Positions 47,809 through 62,381 of a stretch of 64,000 nucleotides of DNA are shown piece after piece. Position numbers and translations under genes: made by a program. Position 1 is the first letter of the stretch, and every line of letters starts with the position of its first letter. Origin of the DNA: Serratia plymuthica (GTDB lineage Bacteria > Pseudomonadota > Gammaproteobacteria > Enterobacterales > Enterobacteriaceae). Where the stretch lies: NCBI RefSeq assembly GCF_018336935.1, contig NZ_CP068771.1, positions 4,030,001 to 4,094,000 on the forward strand, written 5' to 3'. The notes beneath the pieces are model-generated. The model worked only from the letters and a program-made list of their open reading frames with translations, ran no database searches and was not told the DNA's origin.

Positions 47809-48450
47809 ATGGCTGTCGCTGCCAACAAACGTTCGGTAATGACGCTGTTTTCTGGCCCGACCGACATTTTTAGCCATCAAGTACGTATCGTACTGGCGGA
47901 GAAAGGTGTCAGCGTCGAGATTGAGCAGGTTGAGTTGGATAACCTGCCGCAGGATCTGATTGACCTCAACCCGTACCAGACGGTGCCTACGCTGGTTGAT
48001 CGCGAGCTGACCCTGTATGAATCCCGTATCATCATGGAATATCTGGATGAACGCTTCCCGCACCCGCCGCTGATGCCGGTTTACCCGGTCGCTCGTGGCG
48101 AAAGCCGCCTGATGATGCTGCGTATCGAGAAGAACTGGTACTCGCTGATGTACAAAATCGAGAAGAGCAATGGCCAGGAAGCAGAATCGGCCCGCCGTCA
48201 GTTGCGCGAAGAGCTGCTGGCGATTGCACCGATCTTTGGTCAGACCCCTTACTTCATGAGCGAAGAGTTCAGCCTGGTGGATTGCTACCTGGCGCCGCTG
48301 CTGTGGCGTTTGCCGCAGTTGGGCATTGAACTGAGCGGTGCCGGTTCCAAAGAGCTGAAAGGCTATATGACCCGCGTGTTCGAGCGTGACGCCTTCCTGG
48401 CCTCCCTGACCGAAGCCGAGCGCGAAATGCGCCTGCAGACCCGGGGCTAA
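47809..48450 (+). CDS. sspA: SspA, stringent starvation protein A
   Basis: The 213-residue GST-fold protein binds RNA polymerase and counteracts H-NS in stationary phase; it has no GST activity. It matches E. coli SspA, including PYQTVPTLVDRELTLYESRII and the PHP-containing surface patch (FPHPPLMPVYPV). TTGGAGG precedes ATG 47809. sspB follows after 5 bases. Confidence 0.97.
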   Translation: MAVAANKRSVMTLFSGPTDIFSHQVRIVLAEKGVSVEIEQVELDNLPQDLIDLNPYQTVPTLVDRELTLYESRIIMEYLDERFPHPPLMPVYPVARGESRLMMLRIEKNWYSLMYKIEKSNGQEAESARRQLREELLAIAPIFGQTPYFMSEEFSLVDCYLAPLLWRLPQLGIELSGAGSKELKGYMTRVFERDAFLASLTEAEREMRLQTRG

Positions 48451-48455
48451 GCGTC

Positions 48456-48953
48456 ATGGATATGTCTCAGATGACCCCGCGCCGTCCGTACCTGCTGAGA
48501 GCGTTCTATGACTGGTTGCTTGATAATCAGTTGACCCCGCATCTGGTGGTGGATGTCACGCGCCCTGACGTGCAGGTGCCGATGGAGTTTGCCCGCGATG
48601 GTCAGATCGTACTGAACATTGCGCCACGTGCGGTAGGCAGCCTGGAATTAGGCAACGACGAAGTGCATTTCAACGCGCGTTTCGGTGGCGTGCCACGTGA
48701 GGTTTCGGTGCCAATGGCAGCGGTACTGGCGATTTATGCGCGTGAAAATGGCGCAGGTACCATGTTTGAGCCGGAAGCCGCCTATGAGGCGGAGGGCACC
48801 TTTGAAGGCATGGACAATGAGACGATCCCATCGGAAAGCCTGATGTCGGTGATTGATGGCGATCGCCCGGACGTGAGTGATGACAACGAGCCGGACGATG
48901 AACCGCCACAGCCGCCGCGCGGTGGCCGTCCAGCGCTGCGCGTGGTGAAATAA
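48456..48953 (+). CDS. sspB: SspB, ClpXP adaptor for ssrA-tagged proteins
   Basis: The 165-residue protein has a conserved substrate-binding dimer domain (to about residue 110), an acidic linker, and the ClpX-binding tail RGGRPALRVVK. It delivers ssrA-tagged proteins and RseA fragments to ClpXP. The linker differs most from E. coli, as usual. Confidence 0.97.
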   Translation: MDMSQMTPRRPYLLRAFYDWLLDNQLTPHLVVDVTRPDVQVPMEFARDGQIVLNIAPRAVGSLELGNDEVHFNARFGGVPREVSVPMAAVLAIYARENGAGTMFEPEAAYEAEGTFEGMDNETIPSESLMSVIDGDRPDVSDDNEPDDEPPQPPRGGRPALRVVK

Positions 48954-48972
48954 TTCCGCAGCAATGAACAGT

Positions 48973-48997
48973 AAAGGTCGCTCAGGCGACCTTTTTT
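48973..48997 (+). terminator. Intrinsic terminator after sspAB
   Basis: AAAGGTCGC / GCGACCTTT with a TCAG loop, followed by further Ts. Confidence 0.85.
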
Positions 48998-49087
48998 ATT
49001 GCCCTGATCCTGCCGAGCAATAGGTTTTTCACTGATGGATGCAATCCTTCTGTCGGGCGCAGAAGGCGGCGGTTGTTGCGTGTGCGG

Positions 49088-49120
49088 AAAAAACAAAGGG
49101 CCCGGTATTGAACCGGGCCC
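49088..49120 (-). terminator. Intrinsic terminator after gltBD
   Basis: On the minus strand, a 9-bp perfect stem (GGGCCCGGT / ACCGGGCCC, 5-base loop) is followed by TTTGTTTTTT. It lies 25 bases after gltD. Confidence 0.85.
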
Positions 49121-49144
49121 CTGAGGTGTCAAGCTGAAGGGATA

Positions 49145-55034
<5,890 letters not shown>

Positions 55035-55728
55035 ATCAGTGAACCTCCCCAGGCTCTGCGTGACTCTTACAACCAACTGCGAGGGGGCTTCCCAACTTCA
55101 GGCGGAAGTCCGATCAGCAAGGTTACTACCGCCGATCTGCTTTTCCGCCCTCCATCAATGGCCTCTCGTGACGGTTCTCACAAGTGGTGAATGACTTGTT
55201 TTAAGAGGGAGTCTTAAATAACTGCATAAATATGACGAGACGTTTGCCCGTCCAGAAAGCTTCCAGCGGACTTCCAACTTAGCGAGAAAGAATACGCAGG
55301 TCAAATATAGGCTTAAGTGGGTTTTTTATTGAATTAATGTGGGTTATCTTTTTGAATATTAATGTTTTTTACATGAATTTACGGTGGTAGCGGGGAGCGT
55401 CAGGTGCCGGGGAAATGTGAGCTGTCTCACTATAGTGCAACCTCTGAATCTCTGCACCATGCTAGTGCGGGCGGGAATGCCAGAGTTTTATTCTATTAAG
55501 TTATTCTTTCTTGTTATTTGTAACTATTTTTCATCGCTTTGTCATACGGGCGTTAACGGCCGTGTGGGAATAAGAAAAATTCATCGTGGCTCGGGTGATT
55601 TTATTTGCATTTATAATGAATAGTTATGCCTGGTGAGGCCTTGCGAGGAAAGCGTTGATCTCTGTCATCGCGGGAAAAGCCGTTTCTTATTAGCATCACG
55701 GGCTTTGAGCACAGAGAAAGACAAGATT
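55035..55728. promoter_or_regulatory. gltB-yhcC divergent intergenic region
   Basis: About 690 bases without a credible gene, AT-rich from 55200 to 55640. A possible leftward gltB promoter has -35 TTGACC (55299-55304 on the complement), a 17-base spacer and a weak -10 TAAGTT (55276-55281), giving a leader of about 230 bases. Lrp and nitrogen regulators act on this region in E. coli; sites could not be assigned. A 79-codon frame at 55384 has no coding features. Confidence 0.45.
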
Positions 55729-56655
55729 ATGCAGTTGCCGCAATTAGTCAATATGTTTGGCGCCGATCTCCAGCGCCGGTACGGCGAAAAGATCCATAAA
55801 CTCACGCTGCACGGCGGTTTCAGTTGCCCAAATCGTGACGGTACCCTGGGGCGCGGCGGCTGTACTTTCTGCAATGTGGCCTCCTTTGCGAACGAACAGA
55901 TGCAGCGCCGGAGCATTGCCGAACAGCTGAGGGCGCAGGCCGGCAAGGTCAACCGCGCAAAACGTTACCTGGCCTACTTTCAGGCTTATACCAGTACTTA
56001 TGCAGAAGTGAGCCTGCTGGCGGACATGTATCGGCAGGCGCTGGCGCAGGCCGATATGGTCGGGATCTGCGTTGGCACGCGGCCGGATTGCGTACCCTCT
56101 GCCGCGCTTGATCTGCTGGCGAGTTACCTTGATCAAGGGTATGAGGTTTGGCTCGAACTGGGTCTGCAGACCGCGCACGATAAAACGCTGAAGCGCATTA
56201 ATCGCGGCCACAATTTCTCCTGTTATCGGCACACCGCCCGGCTGGCGCGCGAACGCGGCTTGAAGGTGTGCAGCCACCTGATCGTCGGGCTGCCGGGAGA
56301 AACGGCGGCCGATCATCTGGCTACGCTGCGGCAGGTGGTGGACAGCGGCGTGGATGGCATCAAGCTGCACCCGCTGCATATTGTTACCGGCAGCACTCTG
56401 GCGCAAGCCTGGCGGGCTGGGCGCATGCCTGAGCTGGCGATGGAGGAGTACGCCGCCAGCGCCGGGGAGATGATCCGCCATACGCCGAAAGAGATTGTCT
56501 ATCACCGCGTCTCCGCCAACGCCCGTCGACCGACGCTGTTGGCACCATTATGGTGCGAAAACCGCTGGAACGGCATGCAGGCGGTCGGTGGTTATCTGCA
56601 GCGATATGGCGGGCAGGGCAGCGGGTTGGACGAAAAGCGGCAATATCGCCCTTGA
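55729..56655 (+). CDS. yhcC: YhcC, radical SAM protein
   Basis: The 308-residue radical SAM protein has the cluster cysteines in the variant spacing FSCPNRDGTLGRGGCTFC. It is collinear with E. coli YhcC (TIGR01212 family); the function is unassigned, though relatives are Elp3-like. ATG at 55729 gives the E. coli length. Between gltB and arcB, as in E. coli. Confidence 0.93.
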   Translation: MQLPQLVNMFGADLQRRYGEKIHKLTLHGGFSCPNRDGTLGRGGCTFCNVASFANEQMQRRSIAEQLRAQAGKVNRAKRYLAYFQAYTSTYAEVSLLADMYRQALAQADMVGICVGTRPDCVPSAALDLLASYLDQGYEVWLELGLQTAHDKTLKRINRGHNFSCYRHTARLARERGLKVCSHLIVGLPGETAADHLATLRQVVDSGVDGIKLHPLHIVTGSTLAQAWRAGRMPELAMEEYAASAGEMIRHTPKEIVYHRVSANARRPTLLAPLWCENRWNGMQAVGGYLQRYGGQGSGLDEKRQYRP

Positions 56656-56759
56656 TCGCTGTTTTGATTTGCAAACTTTCCCACACTTCGGTGTTTGCTT
56701 CCTTATCTCACCGAGGTTTTACGGTATGATTTAACCGATTCTGTCTGATGGGAGCCGCT

Positions 56760-59099
56760 ATGAAGCAAATCCGGGTGTTAGCCCAGTACTACGTTGATTT
56801 AATGGTGAAACTGGGGCTGGTGCGCTTTTCGCTGCTGCTGGCTTCGGCGCTGGTGGTACTGGCGATGGTGGTGCAGATGGCGGTGACCATGCTGCTGCGC
56901 GGCGAGGTGGAAAGCATTGACGTGGTGCGTTCGATCTTCTTCGGCCTGCTGATTACGCCCTGGGCAGTGTATTTTCTGTCGGTGGTGGTCGAGCAACTGG
57001 AAGAATCTCGCCAGCGTCTGGCGCGGCTGGTCGATAAGCTGGAAGAAATGCGCCACCGCGATCTGGAGCTGAACCAGCAGCTTAAAGACAATATCAGCCA
57101 GTTGAATCAGGAAATCGCCGACCGTATCAAGGCGGAGCAAGATCGCCAGCAGGTGATGGACAAGCTGACGCAAGAGATGGAGCAGCGCGAACTGGCGCAG
57201 ATTGAACTGGGGCAACAATCGGCGCTGTTGCGTTCGTTCCTCGATGCTTCCCCTGACCTGGTGTATTACCGCAACGAAGACAAAGAATTCTCCGGCTGTA
57301 ACCGGGCGATGGAACTGCTGACCGGAAAAAGCGAAAAACAGCTGATTGGCCTGACGCCGTTTGACGTCTATAGCCAGGAAATCGCCGAAAAGGTGATAGA
57401 AACCGACGAAAAGGTCTTTCGCCATAACGTCTCCCTGACCTACGAACAGTGGCTGGTTTACCCGGACGGGCGCAAGGCCTGTTTCGAGCTGCGCAAGGTG
57501 CCGTTTTACGATCGCGTGGGCAAACGTCATGGGCTGATGGGCTTTGGGCGCGATATAACCGAGCGTAAGCGCTACCAGGACGCGCTGGAGAACGCCAGCA
57601 GGGACAAGACCACCTTCATCTCAACGATCAGCCACGAGCTTCGTACGCCGCTTAACGGCATAGTCGGGCTGAGCCGCATTCTGCTCGATACCGATTTGAA
57701 CGATGAGCAACTGAAATACCTGAAGACCATCCACGTCAGCGCCATCACGCTGGGCAATATTTTCAATGACATCATTGAGATGGACAAGCTCGAGCGGCGG
57801 AAAGTGCAGCTCGACAACCAGCCGGTGGATTTTACCGGCTTCCTGGCGGATCTGGAAAACCTCTCCGGCCTGCTGGCGCAGCCAAAAGGCCTGCAGTTCG
57901 TGATGGAGCCGCAACCGCCGCTGCCGCAGCAAATCATTACCGACGGTACCCGCCTGCGGCAGATCCTGTGGAACCTGATCGGCAATGCGGTGAAGTTCAC
58001 CCCGCACGGGCAGATTGTGGTGCGCGTGCGGCGTGAAGAGCAGGATCGGCTGGTGTTTGAAGTGGAAGACTCCGGCATGGGTATCCCGCAGGACGAACAA
58101 GACAAGATTTTCGCCATGTATTATCAGGTGAAAGATCAGCACGGCGGCCGCCCGGCGACCGGCACCGGTATTGGGCTGGCTGTTTCCAAGCGGCTGGCGC
58201 AGAGCATGGGTGGCGATATCACCGTCAGCAGCGTGCAGGGGCACGGTTCTTGCTTCACCTTGACCATCAATGCGCCGGCGGTGCGGGAAGCGGAAAGTGA
58301 GACGCGGGCCGAAGAGGATCTGCCGTTGCCGGCACTGCATATCCTGCTGGTGGAAGATATCGAACTGAACGTGATTGTGGCGCGTTCGGTGCTGGAAAAG
58401 CTCGGCAACAGCGTAGAGGTGGCGATGAACGGCGCCGACGCATTGGCGATGTTCGATCCGGACGAGTTTGATCTGGTGCTGCTGGACATCCAACTGCCGG
58501 ACATGACGGGGCTGGATATCGCCCGGGTGCTGCGCGAACGTTATGCCGGGCAAGCGCTGCCGCCGTTGGTTGCCTTGACCGCCAACGTACTGAAAGACAA
58601 AAAAGAGTATCTCGACGCGGGGATGGACGATGTACTGAGCAAACCGCTTTCGGTACCGGCGTTGACCAAAGTCATTAAACATTATTGGGATCATCAACCC
58701 TCTCACACCACAAAGAAAACGGAGCAAAAGGCGATGCAGATTAATGAGTCGTTACTGGATACCACAATGCTGGAACAGTACATGGACCTGGTGGGGCCGC
58801 AACTGATTCATCAGAGCCTGGAGATGTTTGAGCAGATGATGCCGGGCTATCTGGCGGTGCTGGAGTCCAATATGACGGCGCGTGACCAGAAAGGCATCAC
58901 CGAAGAAGGGCATAAAATCAAGGGCGCTTGCGGTTCGGTTGGCCTGCGCCATCTGCAGCAGCTGGCACAGCAAATTCAGACCCCGACGCTGCCGGCGTGG
59001 TGGGATAACGTGCAGGATTGGGTCGATGAGCTGAAGCAGGAATGGCACAACGACGTGCAAGTACTGCGTGAGTGGGTTGCGAACGCTGAAAAAAAATGA
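56760..59099 (+). CDS. arcB: ArcB, hybrid sensor kinase for anoxic redox control
   Basis: The 779-residue protein has two N-terminal membrane helices (about 22-78), a leucine-rich linker, a PAS domain (about 155-270), a transmitter with His292 (STISHELRTPLNG), a receiver with Asp576 (LVLLDIQLPDMTG), and an HPt domain with His718 (EEGHKIKGACGSVG). It senses quinone redox state and phosphorylates ArcA. The linker differs from E. coli, and the redox cysteines 180 and 241 of E. coli should be checked: one (FSGCNRAME) and another (RKACFELRK) are visible. A TATGAT -10-like box lies at 56725. Confidence 0.98.
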   Translation: MKQIRVLAQYYVDLMVKLGLVRFSLLLASALVVLAMVVQMAVTMLLRGEVESIDVVRSIFFGLLITPWAVYFLSVVVEQLEESRQRLARLVDKLEEMRHRDLELNQQLKDNISQLNQEIADRIKAEQDRQQVMDKLTQEMEQRELAQIELGQQSALLRSFLDASPDLVYYRNEDKEFSGCNRAMELLTGKSEKQLIGLTPFDVYSQEIAEKVIETDEKVFRHNVSLTYEQWLVYPDGRKACFELRKVPFYDRVGKRHGLMGFGRDITERKRYQDALENASRDKTTFISTISHELRTPLNGIVGLSRILLDTDLNDEQLKYLKTIHVSAITLGNIFNDIIEMDKLERRKVQLDNQPVDFTGFLADLENLSGLLAQPKGLQFVMEPQPPLPQQIITDGTRLRQILWNLIGNAVKFTPHGQIVVRVRREEQDRLVFEVEDSGMGIPQDEQDKIFAMYYQVKDQHGGRPATGTGIGLAVSKRLAQSMGGDITVSSVQGHGSCFTLTINAPAVREAESETRAEEDLPLPALHILLVEDIELNVIVARSVLEKLGNSVEVAMNGADALAMFDPDEFDLVLLDIQLPDMTGLDIARVLRERYAGQALPPLVALTANVLKDKKEYLDAGMDDVLSKPLSVPALTKVIKHYWDHQPSHTTKKTEQKAMQINESLLDTTMLEQYMDLVGPQLIHQSLEMFEQMMPGYLAVLESNMTARDQKGITEEGHKIKGACGSVGLRHLQQLAQQIQTPTLPAWWDNVQDWVDELKQEWHNDVQVLREWVANAEKK

Positions 59100-59337
59100 C
59101 CCCGACCTAGGCCGGGGTGCGCGAATATTGCGCCAACACCAGGGAAATTGTGAACCTGCGTATTGGTATTCAGTGTTCTGGTCGAGCAGGTTGTAGAGAA
59201 TTCCTAAACATCATACAGCCAACAACATAGCAAATGTAAGCGCTCTTGTTAGAAGATTCATTAAAATGTGTGATGTAGATTAGTGTTTGTTAACTCCGAG
59301 CACTAACCAGTTGACAGTCTCATAAGGAGTAAGGGTG

Positions 59338-59991
59338 ATGAAAAACGTTGGCGTTGTGCTGAGCGGCTGCGGAGTTTATGACGGTGCGGAGATCCATGAG
59401 GCCGTCCTGACGCTGCTTGCGTTGGACCGGGCGGGGGCACAGGCGGTGTGCTTTGCACCGGATAAATCTCAACTTCATGTTATTAATCACTTAACTGGCG
59501 ATGAAATGCCGGAGGAACGCAATGTTTTGGTCGAGTCGGCGCGTATTGCCAGAGGGAACATCCAGCCGCTTTCACAGGCCGATGCCGGCCGGTTGGACGC
59601 GCTGATTGTACCCGGCGGATTTGGCGCGGCGAAGAATCTCAGCAGCTTCGCCAGTGAAGGGGCAGAATGCTGGATTGATAAAGATTTAGCTAAGTTAACG
59701 CAGCAAATGTATAAGGCAAATAAACCAATTGGTTTTATGTGTATTACCCCCGCATTGCTGCCGAAGCTGTTGGATCAACAAGTGCGACTGACCATTGGCA
59801 ACGATCCGGACCTGGGTGAAGTGATTGATGCCATGGGGGGCGAACCGGTTGTTTGCCCGGTTGATGACATCGTGGTGGACATTGAGAACAAAGTGGTGAC
59901 CACGCCGGCCTATATGTTGGCGAAATCTATCGGCGAGGCGGCCGACGGGATTGATAAGCTGGTTTCACGGGTACTGGATTTAGCTGAATGA
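59338..59991 (+). CDS. elbB: ElbB, DJ-1/PfpI-like glyoxalase family protein
   Basis: The 217-residue class I glutamine-amidotransferase-like protein matches E. coli ElbB ([21 protein letters not shown]). The nucleophile-elbow cysteine lies in [12 protein letters not shown] weak glyoxalase activity is reported for the E. coli protein. ATG at 59338 is preceded by AAGGAGTAAGGGTG. It is coupled to mtgA by a 4-base overlap. Confidence 0.94.
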   Translation: MKNVGVVLSGCGVYDGAEIHEAVLTLLALDRAGAQAVCFAPDKSQLHVINHLTGDEMPEERNVLVESARIARGNIQPLSQADAGRLDALIVPGGFGAAKNLSSFASEGAECWIDKDLAKLTQQMYKANKPIGFMCITPALLPKLLDQQVRLTIGNDPDLGEVIDAMGGEPVVCPVDDIVVDIENKVVTTPAYMLAKSIGEAADGIDKLVSRVLDLAE

Positions 59992-60719
59992 GAAAGTCCG
60001 CGGGCAAATCGATTTTTTCCCGACCGTGGTTTTGGCTGAAGCGTGGCGTCATCGCAATTATCGGCCTGTGGGTGTTGGGTATTGTGGCCTTCGCCTTCCT
60101 GCCAGTGCCGTTTTCCGCCGTGATGGTTGAACGGCAGGTCGGCGCCTGGCTGAGCGGCGACTTCGGCTACGTCGCCCATTCGGACTGGGTGTCGATGGAC
60201 GATATTTCCCCGCAGATGGCGCTGGCGGTCATGGCGGCGGAGGATCAGAAGTTCCCGGAACATTGGGGTTTCGACGTGGCGGCGATCGAAAAGGCGCTCA
60301 GCCACAACGAACGTCGTCCTACACGCATTCGCGGCGCCTCCACGCTGTCGCAGCAAACGGCGAAGAACCTGTTTCTCTGGGATGGCCGCAGCTGGCTGCG
60401 CAAGGGGCTGGAGGCCGGGCTGACGTCGGGGATTGAGCTGGTGTGGACCAAACGGCGCATCCTGACGGTTTACCTGAATATCGTTGAGTTTGGTGATGGA
60501 GTATTCGGTGTGGAAGAGGCGTCGCAACGCTTTTTCAATAAGCCGGCCAAACGTCTGACCTCTTCTGAAGCGGCGCTGCTGGCGGCGGTGTTGCCTAACC
60601 CGCATCGTTTTAAGGCCGGCGCGCCTTCCGGCTATGTGATTCAACGGCAGCAGTGGATCATGCGTCAGATGCGGCAACTGGGTGGGGAAGGCTTTTTGAA
60701 AGAAAATAACCTGGATTAG
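59988..60719 (+). CDS. mtgA: MtgA, monofunctional peptidoglycan glycosyltransferase
   Basis: The 243-residue protein has one N-terminal membrane helix (about 18-40) and a GT51 domain with the catalytic [14 protein letters not shown] and [16 protein letters not shown] motifs. It polymerises lipid II without transpeptidation and localises to the division site. It overlaps elbB by 4 bases. Confidence 0.97.
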   Translation: MRKSAGKSIFSRPWFWLKRGVIAIIGLWVLGIVAFAFLPVPFSAVMVERQVGAWLSGDFGYVAHSDWVSMDDISPQMALAVMAAEDQKFPEHWGFDVAAIEKALSHNERRPTRIRGASTLSQQTAKNLFLWDGRSWLRKGLEAGLTSGIELVWTKRRILTVYLNIVEFGDGVFGVEEASQRFFNKPAKRLTSSEAALLAAVLPNPHRFKAGAPSGYVIQRQQWIMRQMRQLGGEGFLKENNLD

Positions 60720-60721
60720 CA

Positions 60722-60754
60722 CGCCGGGATAAAGGTTTTAGGCCCATCCCGGCG
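60722..60754. terminator. Hairpin between mtgA and dolP
   Basis: A 9-bp perfect stem (CGCCGGGAT / ATCCCGGCG, 15-base loop) lies between the convergent genes. No T-run follows, so it is a weak candidate. Confidence 0.45.
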
Positions 60755-60761
60755 CAGCAGG

Positions 60762-61337
60762 TTATTTCACCAGGGTAAAGGCGGTGGTGACGTGTTTCAC
60801 GCCGCTCACCTGGCTGGCGATCTGCGCGGCCGATTGCGCTTCCTGTTGTGTGACCAGGCCCAGCAAGAACACCTCACCGTTTTCGGTGGTGACTTTCACG
60901 TTAGAGGATTTCACCGTGTCGCTGGTCAGCAACTGCGAACGGACCTTGGTGGTGATCCAGGTATCCGAGGACGCGGTGCTCAGGCTGACCGGCGTTCCCT
61001 GACGGATCTCGTTATACACCTCGCTCGTGCCTTCAACGCCCATCGCTATTTGCTTGGCGCGGGCGGCGAGGTCGGTGCTTGGCGACTGGCCGGTCAGCAA
61101 CACTTTACCCTGATAGGCGGTAGCAACCACCCGGGCGTCTTTCTTCAGTTGTTGATCTTTACTCATGGCGTTTTCGACCCGGGCTTCCAACGTGCCGTCG
61201 TCTACCTGAGTGCCTACGCTGCGCGGATCGGTGGCGCTTTTGGTGGCGACAGCCGCACTGCCGACGACAACGCCGGCAATACAGCCTTGTAACAGCAGGG
61301 CGCTGGACAGCACTGCAAATGTGGCTTTCAGCTTCAT
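60762..61337 (-). CDS. dolP: DolP (YraP), outer-membrane lipoprotein with two BON domains
   Basis: The 191-residue lipoprotein has a lipobox LLQGC (Cys19). Two BON domains (about 47-115 and 125-190) bind anionic phospholipids; DolP locates to the division site and supports BAM function and outer-membrane integrity. It follows diaA by 9 bases. Confidence 0.97.
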   Translation of the reverse strand: MKLKATFAVLSSALLLQGCIAGVVVGSAAVATKSATDPRSVGTQVDDGTLEARVENAMSKDQQLKKDARVVATAYQGKVLLTGQSPSTDLAARAKQIAMGVEGTSEVYNEIRQGTPVSLSTASSDTWITTKVRSQLLTSDTVKSSNVKVTTENGEVFLLGLVTQQEAQSAAQIASQVSGVKHVTTAFTLVK

Positions 61338-61346
61338 CTCAGTTCC

Positions 61347-61937
61347 TTAATCGTCCTGGTGGGGAAACAACGTATTATCTATCAGGTCGCATAGGCAATT
61401 TACTGTGAGCATATGCATTTCCTGAATGCGAGCACTGCGATGCGATGGGATACGGATCTCGACATCCTGCTGGCCGAGCAAACCGGCCAGCTCCCCGCCG
61501 TCGTAACCGGTGAGCGCGACAATCGTCATATCACGCGTCACTGCGGCTTCGACCGCTTTCACAATATCACGGCTGTTGCCGCGGGTGGAAATAGCCAGCA
61601 AGACGTCGCCGGCATGGCCGAGGGCGCGCACCTGCTTGGCATAGACTTCATCGTGCAGACGATCGTTGGTGATCGCCGTCAGCACCACGTTATCGGCGTT
61701 CAGGGCAATAGCCGGCAGGCTTGGGCGCTCGGTTTCAAAGCGATTGATCATGCTGGCGGCGAAATGCTGCGCGTTGGCCGCCGAGGTACCGTTGCCGCAG
61801 CACAGAATTTTATTACCGTTAAGTAAGGATTGAACCAGCGTCATCGCTGCACGCGAGATGGCGTCGGGCAAGGCTTCCGCCGCCGCAATCTGGGTTTGGA
61901 TGCTTTCGGTAAAACAGGCTTTAATTCTATCCAGCAC
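61347..61937 (-). CDS. diaA: DiaA, DnaA initiator-associating protein
   Basis: The 196-residue SIS-domain protein is collinear with E. coli DiaA ([25 protein letters not shown]). The tetramer binds several DnaA molecules and promotes timely initiation at oriC. It lies between yraN and dolP as in E. coli. Confidence 0.97.
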   Translation of the reverse strand: MLDRIKACFTESIQTQIAAAEALPDAISRAAMTLVQSLLNGNKILCCGNGTSAANAQHFAASMINRFETERPSLPAIALNADNVVLTAITNDRLHDEVYAKQVRALGHAGDVLLAISTRGNSRDIVKAVEAAVTRDMTIVALTGYDGGELAGLLGQQDVEIRIPSHRSARIQEMHMLTVNCLCDLIDNTLFPHQDD

Positions 61938-61988
61938 GTTGTATTAATCCACTAAGTCAAAGGGCCGGTCTGCACCGGTAAACCATGA

Positions 61989-62381
61989 TTAATCCGCATT
62001 GAAGGCATTGGGTATCCATTCTAACTGGCTACCGGTCATGGCCAAAACATCAAAACGGCAAGACGATGTGTCAAAGCTGGCTCCGCGCCCCGCCAACCAA
62101 ACGGCGGCGGCATGCAGCAGCCGCTGCTGTTTACGGTAAGTCACGCTGGCGGCCGCGCCGCCAAAGGCGTCGCTGCGGCGGTAGCGGACTTCAACAAACA
62201 CCCAGGTTTGGCCATCGCGCATGATGAGATCGAGCTCACCGCCGCGCAGCGTAACGTTGGCGGCGAAGAAGGTGAGCCCGGCGCGTTCCAGATAGCGGCG
62301 GGCCTGTAACTCATAGCCCACCCCTTTGGCGCGTTGACTCAAGAGACCGGAACGACCATTCCCTGACGGTATTGCAGCCAA
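61989..62381 (-). CDS. yraN: YraN, UPF0102 family protein
   Basis: The 130-residue restriction-endonuclease-like fold has [21 protein letters not shown], the E-x(n)-D-x(n)-ExK-like metal centre (here EVR). Function is unproven. Its start overlaps the 3' end of lpoA by 43 bases. Confidence 0.93.
   Translation of the reverse strand: MAAIPSGNGRSGLLSQRAKGVGYELQARRYLERAGLTFFAANVTLRGGELDLIMRDGQTWVFVEVRYRRSDAFGGAAASVTYRKQQRLLHAAAVWLAGRGASFDTSSCRFDVLAMTGSQLEWIPNAFNAD

Noticed and set aside
55384..55623. 79-codon frame upstream of yhcC
   Set aside because: It lies in the AT-rich control region, lacks a ribosome-binding site and has no recognisable sequence pattern.
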